A DNA stretch of 8,490 nucleotides, from contig JBEVLT010000094.1 of NCBI GenBank assembly GCA_040509055.1, positions 1 to 8,490 on the forward strand, in the 5' to 3' direction. The stretch comes from JAJKIP01 sp040509055 (lineage in GTDB: Bacteria; Bacteroidota; Bacteroidia; Chitinophagales; Chitinophagaceae). Within the stretch, counting starts at the first letter, position 1, and each line of letters begins with the position of its first letter. Under the pieces are notes generated by a model. The model ran no database searches and was not told where the DNA came from. It worked only from the letters and a program-made list of their open reading frames with translations. This document shows positions 1 to 6,212 of this stretch, piece after piece. Both the position numbers and the translations under genes were made by a program.

Positions 1-863
1 AACAAGGTATTGGATGCGAAACTGAAACCGGAACCAGCATTTAAAAAAGTCGTTTTTATTGCCCTGTTACCGGCATCATATATTGTCGGGGAAGTGACCG
101 TAAAAAATTCGTTGGTATCATGCAGGTGATAAATAACCTGGCCCGGGTTATTTCCGCTTAACAATAAGGGATTTTCAAAGATCAGATAGTTATTGATCCC
201 GACCGGGATATAGTTGGGGCGGCTGGAAAAATCTGATATCACCGCGCTATATCTTACCGGAAATAGACCCGAATTTGTCTGGTCCTGCTTGTATTGAAAG
301 GCAACTACCCTGTTGCTGGCATCATAAATGAAAGAATCAATATAGACTACATCATTCAGTGTACCCGAAAAATAAGCGACACTGTCCAGCTCCAGGATCA
401 CCCGATTCAAACGGTCCCGGTTATCATATTCATACCTGTTATAAGTAATATCACCTGTAGCGGAATCCACCAATCTCATCCCGCTTATCCGGCCCGCTGC
501 ATCCCTGAAATCCTTTTGGTCTTGCCGTTGTTGCTGGAAAACAGGGTGATTCGGAATAAAGCGGCGGCGCACCAGGTAATCGATCTTTTTGTCAGCCGCA
601 TAATAGTAAAAATCGTTCTGCGTATCCGTTTGGGTACCGGATTCATACTTCTTTACATCCAGTGTTTCCGGCAAACCGGTGGATGTATAAGTAAATAACC
701 CTATTACGGAATCAACACTGTTTATTTCTACTTCTACAATTTTCTTTGGCAGATCTATCGGATCGGGTGCAGGTGGATTTTCTTCATCCGGCAGCCCCGG
801 TTCCGGCTGACAGGCAACCAGGGCGATGCCAAGGAGTAAAAATAATGCGAAGAAAAGCCTCAT
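1..863 (-). CDS. Lipoprotein with YD-like repeat motifs, 3' end outside the window
   Basis: Reading from the ATG at 863-861, the frame stays open to the left edge, giving 287 visible codons and no stop, so the C-terminus is missing. Residues 1-17 form a short hydrophobic signal peptide ending in a lipobox (L15-V-A-C18); C18 should be lipidated after signal peptidase II cleavage. A Pro/Glu/Asp-rich spacer (about 19-40) follows, then a beta-rich body. Four short segments resemble YD/RHS-type repeats: FRDAAGRI (119-126), YEYDNRDRL (144-152), FIYDASNRV (178-186) and IYDAGNRAI (261-269). Such lipoproteins are common in Bacteroidota and most have no known function; this one is probably anchored in the outer or inner membrane. 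It lies 105 bases downstream of lepA on the same strand. The product type is fairly sure; the role is unknown. Confidence 0.75.
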   Translation of the reverse strand, partial: MRLFFALFLLLGIALVACQPEPGLPDEENPPAPDPIDLPKKIVEVEINSVDSVIGLFTYTSTGLPETLDVKKYESGTQTDTQNDFYYYAADKKIDYLVRRRFIPNHPVFQQQRQDQKDFRDAAGRISGMRLVDSATGDITYNRYEYDNRDRLNRVILELDSVAYFSGTLNDVVYIDSFIYDASNRVVAFQYKQDQTNSGLFPVRYSAVISDFSSRPNYIPVGINNYLIFENPLLLSGNNPGQVIYHLHDTNEFFTVTSPTIYDAGNRAIKTTFLNAGSGFSFASNTL

Positions 864-884
864 GGTTAGTGTTTTAAAAGGATG

Positions 885-892
885 CAAAGGTC
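885..892 (-). promoter_or_regulatory. Weak Bacteroidota -7-like element before the lipoprotein gene
   Basis: On the minus strand the sequence is GACCTTTG, one mismatch from the Bacteroidota -7 consensus TAnnTTTG, about 20 bases upstream of the lipoprotein ATG. No convincing -33 TTTG is seen at the usual 19-21 base spacing. The gene could instead be read through from lepA. Confidence 0.25.
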
Positions 893-968
893 AGGCAGGG
901 ACGGCAATGGAGATCATTTTCCAGAACTGACAATTTTTAGCCCTCTATCGCTGCGAGACCTCTTTTTT

Positions 969-2762
<1,794 letters not shown>

Positions 2763-2790
2763 GTACGTACTCCCTCGTTTTCAGGATGTG

Positions 2791-2798
2791 CAAAGGTA
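2791..2798 (-). promoter_or_regulatory. Bacteroidota -7 promoter element of lepA
   Basis: On the minus strand the sequence reads TACCTTTG followed by CA, a perfect match to the Bacteroidota primary-sigma -7 consensus TAnnTTTG, ending 28 bases before the lepA ATG. This predicts a short untranslated leader. A clear TTTG at the -33 position was not found, so the call rests on the -7 box and its position. Confidence 0.55.
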
Positions 2799-2911
2799 GG
2801 CCTTTTAGGCGAGGATTGGTGGATTCAGGCTACGGTGCGACGAGGCGATCCGGGACAAAGGAATAGTTTGAAAATCATCTCCTGCAGTCTATAACTGTTT
2901 CTCAGAAATAT

Positions 2912-2935
2912 ATTATGCAACTATGTTGCAATAAT
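2912..2935. promoter_or_regulatory. Inverted repeat, probable operator of the flavoprotein gene
   Basis: The core is a perfect inverted repeat, TGCAAC-TAT-GTTGCA (2916-2930). It extends to arms ATTATGCAAC (2912-2921) and GTTGCAATAAT (2925-2935), which are complementary except for one bulged base. It lies 42-65 bases upstream of the flavoprotein start, in the divergent gap shared with lepA. Size, symmetry and position fit a binding site for a dimeric winged-helix repressor such as a MarR or HxlR protein; the family is inferred. No regulator gene is in the window. A TAACTTTA box just downstream (about 2937-2944) is a possible imperfect -7 element that would put the repeat over the promoter. Confidence 0.45.
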
Positions 2936-2976
2936 GCTAACTTTACCTGCTTGTCAAATTTTCCAAATAGTCTATT

Positions 2977-3885
2977 ATGCCAATCCCTTCCCATTCCGAC
3001 GTCATCATTATCGGCGGCAGCTATGCCGGCCTTTCGGCTGCGATGGCCCTTGGCCGGTCGCTGCGCAAAACCCTGGTTATTGACAGCGGTAGCCCCTGCA
3101 ACAGGTTCACGCCGCATTCGCATAATTTCTTAACGCAGGACGGGAAACCACCGGCCGAAATTTCAACATCGGCCAGGCAACAGGTGGCGCAATATGATAC
3201 CGTACGGTTTTACGAGGGTGAGGTGCTGGGTGGTACCGAAACGGACGACGGGTTTGCGATCACGACCGGATCGGGAGATACCTTTACAGGCACCAAACTC
3301 ATCTTTGCAACAGGCATCAATGACCAGCTGCCGGAGATGCCCGGGTTTGCCGATTGCTGGGGCAAATCGGTCATTCATTGCCCCTACTGCCATGGTTACG
3401 AGTTCCGGGGCCGCAAAACAGGCATCCTGGCCAATGGCGACCGGGCCTTTCATCTGGCTTCGCTGGTCAACAACCTGACCAGCGACCTATCCGTAGTGAC
3501 GAATGGCCAATCTCATTTTACGGAGGAACAAACCGCCCGGTTACAACAACGCAGTATCCCGATCTTTGAATCAGGCATAGCCGGTATATCGCACCGGGAC
3601 GGACAGATTCAAAACCTGGTATTCGACGATGGAACGGTCATGCTTCTTGAAGCGCTGTACGCCAGCGTTCCCTTCGTGCAGCATACGGATATTCCTTTGA
3701 CCCTGGGATGCGACTTCAACAAGCAGGGCTATATCCAGGTGGATGAATTTCAGAAAACGACCGTGCCCGGCGTTTTTGCGTGCGGCGACAACAGCTCCAT
3801 GATGCGCTCCGTGGCCAATGCGGTGGCGACCGGGAATTTTACCGGGGCGATGGTGAACAGGGAACTGACAGAGGAGTTGTTTTGA
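2977..3885 (+). CDS. Thioredoxin-reductase-like FAD-dependent oxidoreductase with CPYC motif
   Basis: This 302-residue protein has the size and fold signatures of the thioredoxin reductase superfamily (class II pyridine nucleotide-disulfide oxidoreductases). The N-terminal FAD-binding loop is IIIGGSYAGLSAA (10-22), and the C-terminal flavin motif is GVFACGDNSS (265-274). A redox CxxC is at C135-P-Y-C138 within CPYCHGYE, unlike the CATC or CAVC of classical TrxB. The expected NADPH loop is degenerate (GILANGDRAFHLAS, starting near 148), and the Arg-rich HRRxxxR NADPH signature is not visible. The CxxCHGYE pattern is shared with dithiol oxidoreductases of the fungal GliT type, so a small-molecule or protein dithiol oxidase/reductase is more likely than true thioredoxin reductase; this is inferred. 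It is probably cytosolic, since no signal peptide is seen. The ATG at 2977 directly precedes the FAD loop, as usual. Confidence 0.85.
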   Translation: MPIPSHSDVIIIGGSYAGLSAAMALGRSLRKTLVIDSGSPCNRFTPHSHNFLTQDGKPPAEISTSARQQVAQYDTVRFYEGEVLGGTETDDGFAITTGSGDTFTGTKLIFATGINDQLPEMPGFADCWGKSVIHCPYCHGYEFRGRKTGILANGDRAFHLASLVNNLTSDLSVVTNGQSHFTEEQTARLQQRSIPIFESGIAGISHRDGQIQNLVFDDGTVMLLEALYASVPFVQHTDIPLTLGCDFNKQGYIQVDEFQKTTVPGVFACGDNSSMMRSVANAVATGNFTGAMVNRELTEELF

Positions 3886-3938
3886 CCTGGGGTTCCTTCT
3901 GCTCCTTCCCCATCCGATTTTTATTTACATTTACTCCA

Positions 3939-4535
3939 TTGATTCACAGTAAACACCCATTCTCATGCAGGCACTTTGTCCTTTTTATGTTGCTTGCCCT
4001 GACCGCAACATCGTTCGGGCAGCTGTCAGGGAAGGCCTTGAAAAAAATGGGGCCATCCCCTATCCTTTTTATCGATAGCGTTGAAGTTGACTTCCACTCA
4101 TTCCAGGCCCTTAACCCGTTTGAGATTTCAAACGTCACCATTGTCAGGCCGAAGACGGCAAAAAAGCTAATTGGCGACAAAGGCGTGGACGGCGCTGTTT
4201 ATGTAACAACCGTCTCAGCGGCCAAACAGGCATACTGGGCTTTCTTTGGTTCAAAGTCGCAGAAATACAAACAGCTTATCCCTTCTCCACAGGCTGATAC
4301 TTCCGTTCAGTATATTCTGAACGGAGAGTCGTTGACCGATAGCGCTGCCCCGGGAGCTTTATGGCTTGCTGCGGGTGATAATTTCAAATCGCTGGACATG
4401 ATCGACAAAGAAGACGGCCGGTTTACGATGCACATTACATACCCGAAGCGCTATGTAGCTGTTATAACGGCAAAACGACCAAAGGGGCTGTTGAGAAAAA
4501 AGAGCCGGCTGAAGAACGAGGGAACAATGCAATGA
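3939..4535 (+). CDS. Small secreted protein with TonB-plug-like sequence, start uncertain
   Basis: The frame ends at the TAA/TGA-type stop at 4533-4535. No good ATG opens it: the in-frame ATG at 3987 would leave a 12-residue signal peptide, while a TTG at 3939 gives a 198-residue protein with a normal one (hydrophobic VLFMLLALTATSFGQ, residues 14-28, with cleavage likely after SFGQ or nearby). Residues 41-91 resemble the TonB-dependent receptor plug: PILFIDSVEVD, then NPFEISNVTIVRPKTAKKL and GDKGVDGAVYVTT, matching the plug pattern of a displayed 'ID' strand, an 'I-x-x-(V/I)' strand and G-x-x-G-x-(V/I)-x-(V/I)-T-T. A weaker second copy may follow (about YILNGESL to VAVITAKRPKG). No barrel is present, so this is not a receptor. 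It lies 53 bases after the flavoprotein gene. It is probably periplasmic; its function is unknown. Confidence 0.6.
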   Translation: MIHSKHPFSCRHFVLFMLLALTATSFGQLSGKALKKMGPSPILFIDSVEVDFHSFQALNPFEISNVTIVRPKTAKKLIGDKGVDGAVYVTTVSAAKQAYWAFFGSKSQKYKQLIPSPQADTSVQYILNGESLTDSAAPGALWLAAGDNFKSLDMIDKEDGRFTMHITYPKRYVAVITAKRPKGLLRKKSRLKNEGTMQ

Positions 4536-4602
4536 CAAAAAGAAGGAAAATATTCCGGCGGCCTTATTGATGGCTATCATCAATTTTTAACATCCAATTG
4601 AA

Positions 4603-5157
4603 ATGAGAATCCACCTGTCTTTTTTTAGCCTGTCTCTCCTGATCTTTTTGAGCGCATGCCATAGTCAATCCACGAATAGCCGGGGGACGGATAGCGATCA
4701 AAATAATCCCGCTCAGGCCATTCCGCAACCAAACTATGATTACTCGGTCGAAGTGCCTGAAAACTGGACCCTGATCGATACGATCATGGAGGGCAGGCTG
4801 AGAATCCGTATCCTGCTGCCACCTGCGCCCATGAAGACTGACAATCCAACCGTCAATATCTTGATCGCATACATGGAAGGCCGAAACATCAGCGACTACA
4901 CAACGGCAAACATCGATTACCTGAAAACGAACATGCCGGGAATTACAATCCTGGAAAAAGGAAATATGGATTCGTCCATATATGGCGGAAAATGGTTTAC
5001 CTATACGAAAGAGCAGGACGGGCTGATCAGAGAACTGATCAATTATATTATTCCCTTCAATGGGTTTGCGTACCAGGTTACCTGCGGGACAAACAGAGGG
5101 AGCATGAACAAATACAGGGTCATATTCGATAAAATCGCCGGATCGTTTAAGGGGTAG
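4603..5157 (+). CDS. PsbP/DUF1795-like lipoprotein
   Basis: This is a complete 184-residue lipoprotein. Residues 1-18 are a hydrophobic signal peptide ending in the lipobox L16-S-A-C19, so C19 is the likely lipidated residue. A low-complexity Ser/Asn/Asp/Gln spacer (20-44) follows. The body (45-184) starts YDYSVEVPENWTLID, continues with alternating strands, and ends YRVIFDKIAGSFKG. The 'V-P-E-N-W' opening and the terminal 'F-D-K-I-A-G-S-F' helix are the pattern of PsbP-fold proteins (DUF1795/DcrB group), small alpha-beta lipoproteins of unclear role. The ATG at 4603 opens directly onto the signal peptide. It starts 67 bases after the preceding secreted protein and may share its transcript. 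The lipoprotein call is strong; the PsbP-fold assignment is from pattern memory only. Confidence 0.8.
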   Translation: MRIHLSFFSLSLLIFLSACHSQSTNSRGTDSDQNNPAQAIPQPNYDYSVEVPENWTLIDTIMEGRLRIRILLPPAPMKTDNPTVNILIAYMEGRNISDYTTANIDYLKTNMPGITILEKGNMDSSIYGGKWFTYTKEQDGLIRELINYIIPFNGFAYQVTCGTNRGSMNKYRVIFDKIAGSFKG

Positions 5158-5180
5158 CCTGTTTCAGCAGCCTTACTCCA

Positions 5181-5202
5181 CCCCTGGTGTTTCACCAAAG
5201 GG
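5181..5202 (+). terminator. Hairpin after the lipoprotein gene, possible terminator
   Basis: TGGTG-TTT-CACCA (5185-5197) forms a perfect 5-bp stem with a 3-base loop, extended by CCC (5181-5183) pairing with GGG (5200-5202) across a small internal loop. It lies 24 bases after the lipoprotein stop and before the DUF456 gene. No T-run follows, so intrinsic termination is uncertain. Confidence 0.3.
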
Positions 5203-5277
5203 TCAACCAGGATATCCTTTCCGTGCCGGCGAAAACACTACGACAGCAGTACAACCGGGAAATGTTATATTTATTCC

Positions 5278-5748
5278 ATGGACTGGCTCTGGATCACTCT
5301 TGGTATTCTCCTCATCGTTGCCGGCATTTTCGGCAGCTTCCTGCCCCTGCTACCCGGCCCTCCTATCGCTTATGCCGGCTTGCTGGTACAGTTGTTCCGC
5401 GAGCCTGACCCTTTTACAGCCCGGTTCCTGTGGATATGGGCCGGCATCGTAGTCATATCCATCGTGCTGGATTACCTGGTTCCCATCTGGGGAACCAGGC
5501 GATACGGCGGCACCAAATACGGCGTATGGGGCTGCACCCTTGGCTTTTTGCTGGCGTTCTGGATGGGCCCCCCGGGCATTATCCTTGGCCCTTTTATCGG
5601 CGCCTTTGCAGGAGAAATGATCGGCGGGCAGAATTCCAGGCGATCGCTCAGGGCCGCCTGGGGCTCGTTTATCGGGTTTTTATTAGGTTCGCTGCTGAAG
5701 ATCATCGTTTGCGGGATGATGCTGTATTATGTGATCAAAAGCATTTGA
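5278..5748 (+). CDS. DUF456 family integral membrane protein
   Basis: This 156-residue, very hydrophobic protein has about four membrane segments (roughly 3-21, 50-71, 83-112, 128-152). Family-like features are the N-terminal LPLLPGPPIAYAGLL stretch (22-36) after the first segment, a small loop with WGTRRYGGTKYG (71-82), and the Gly-rich GPPGIILGPFIGAFAGE (97-113). These match DUF456, a widespread bacterial inner-membrane family of about 160 residues whose function is unknown. Gly-zipper-like spacing in the third segment suggests tight helix packing; this is inferred. The ATG at 5278 fits the family N-terminus. A TATATTTA box ends about 5 bases before the start, which is too close to serve with a normal leader. 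The gene is complete and is the last of the plus-strand run before the long gap. Confidence 0.85.
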   Translation: MDWLWITLGILLIVAGIFGSFLPLLPGPPIAYAGLLVQLFREPDPFTARFLWIWAGIVVISIVLDYLVPIWGTRRYGGTKYGVWGCTLGFLLAFWMGPPGIILGPFIGAFAGEMIGGQNSRRSLRAAWGSFIGFLLGSLLKIIVCGMMLYYVIKSI

Positions 5749-6212
5749 CCGCTAAGTCATCATGCTATAAAATGAGACGAAAAATGTCGCACAAAATGTT
5801 ACCATACTTTGGAGCCTATCTTCCCGCCAGGGGTTACCTGAAAACACAGTTCGCGACATGAATGACACGTACGTGAAACGGTCTGCTGAAGAGCAGGTGT
5901 ATGGCCGATTCCGTAATCCTCGTTATTGGTATAACAGGCTTTGCCGCCAACTACTTTTACCGGTTGGTGCCGGTGAATTTATGATTTGACTATAATCACC
6001 CCTAGTGTCAATCCTTTTTCAATTGGTACACAGGACAATCAGGCTAATATGCGCTAAAAGATATCCGCGGGCATTTAGTTGAAAATATCAAACCGGATTA
6101 GTATCTTGTTAGAGACGTAAATAGTTCATCCCTGCTGACCGGTTGTACCTAATAGAAATGCCAGGATGAATTATTTTAACGGGAAAACCGAACCAGCCAA
6201 ACAAATTTCCAT
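5749..6212. other. 464-base intergenic stretch without a convincing gene
   Basis: This gap separates the DUF456 gene from the SIR2-STAND gene. It contains two short plus-strand frames overlapping by ATGA (5772-5861, 29 residues; 5858-5989, 43 residues) that match nothing recognised. It also has a small inverted repeat ACCGG-TTGGTG-CCGGT inside the second frame, and a candidate promoter at 6079-6109. No tRNA, attachment site, transposon end or repeat array was found. Confidence 0.5.
6079..6109 (+). promoter_or_regulatory. Candidate promoter of the SIR2-STAND gene
   Basis: TTG at 6079-6081 (within TTTAGTTG) is followed after 20 bases by TATCTTGT (6102-6109), close to the Bacteroidota -33 TTTG / -7 TAnnTTTG pair at its typical spacing. 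It would start transcription near 6115 and leave a leader of about 100 bases. The -7 box does not match the consensus fully, so this is tentative. Confidence 0.3.

Noticed and set aside
294..698. Plus-strand frame of 134 residues
   Set aside because: It is antisense to the lipoprotein, whose signal peptide, lipobox and repeats are clear.
3163..3569. Open frames overlapping the flavoprotein gene on both strands
   Set aside because: The flavoprotein frame carries complete FAD and CxxC motifs along its whole length, so the others are shadows.
3888..3912. TGGGG and CCCCA arms after the flavoprotein stop, followed by a T-rich stretch
   Set aside because: The stem is only 5 bp with a 15-base loop, too weak to call a terminator.
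5866..5875. 10-base palindrome CACGTACGTG
   Set aside because: It is short, isolated and not placed at a promoter; likely chance.
5986..5996. TTGAC directly followed by TATAAT
   Set aside because: It resembles sigma-70 boxes, but with no spacer between them it cannot act as a -35/-10 pair, and this organism uses Bacteroidota-type promoters.
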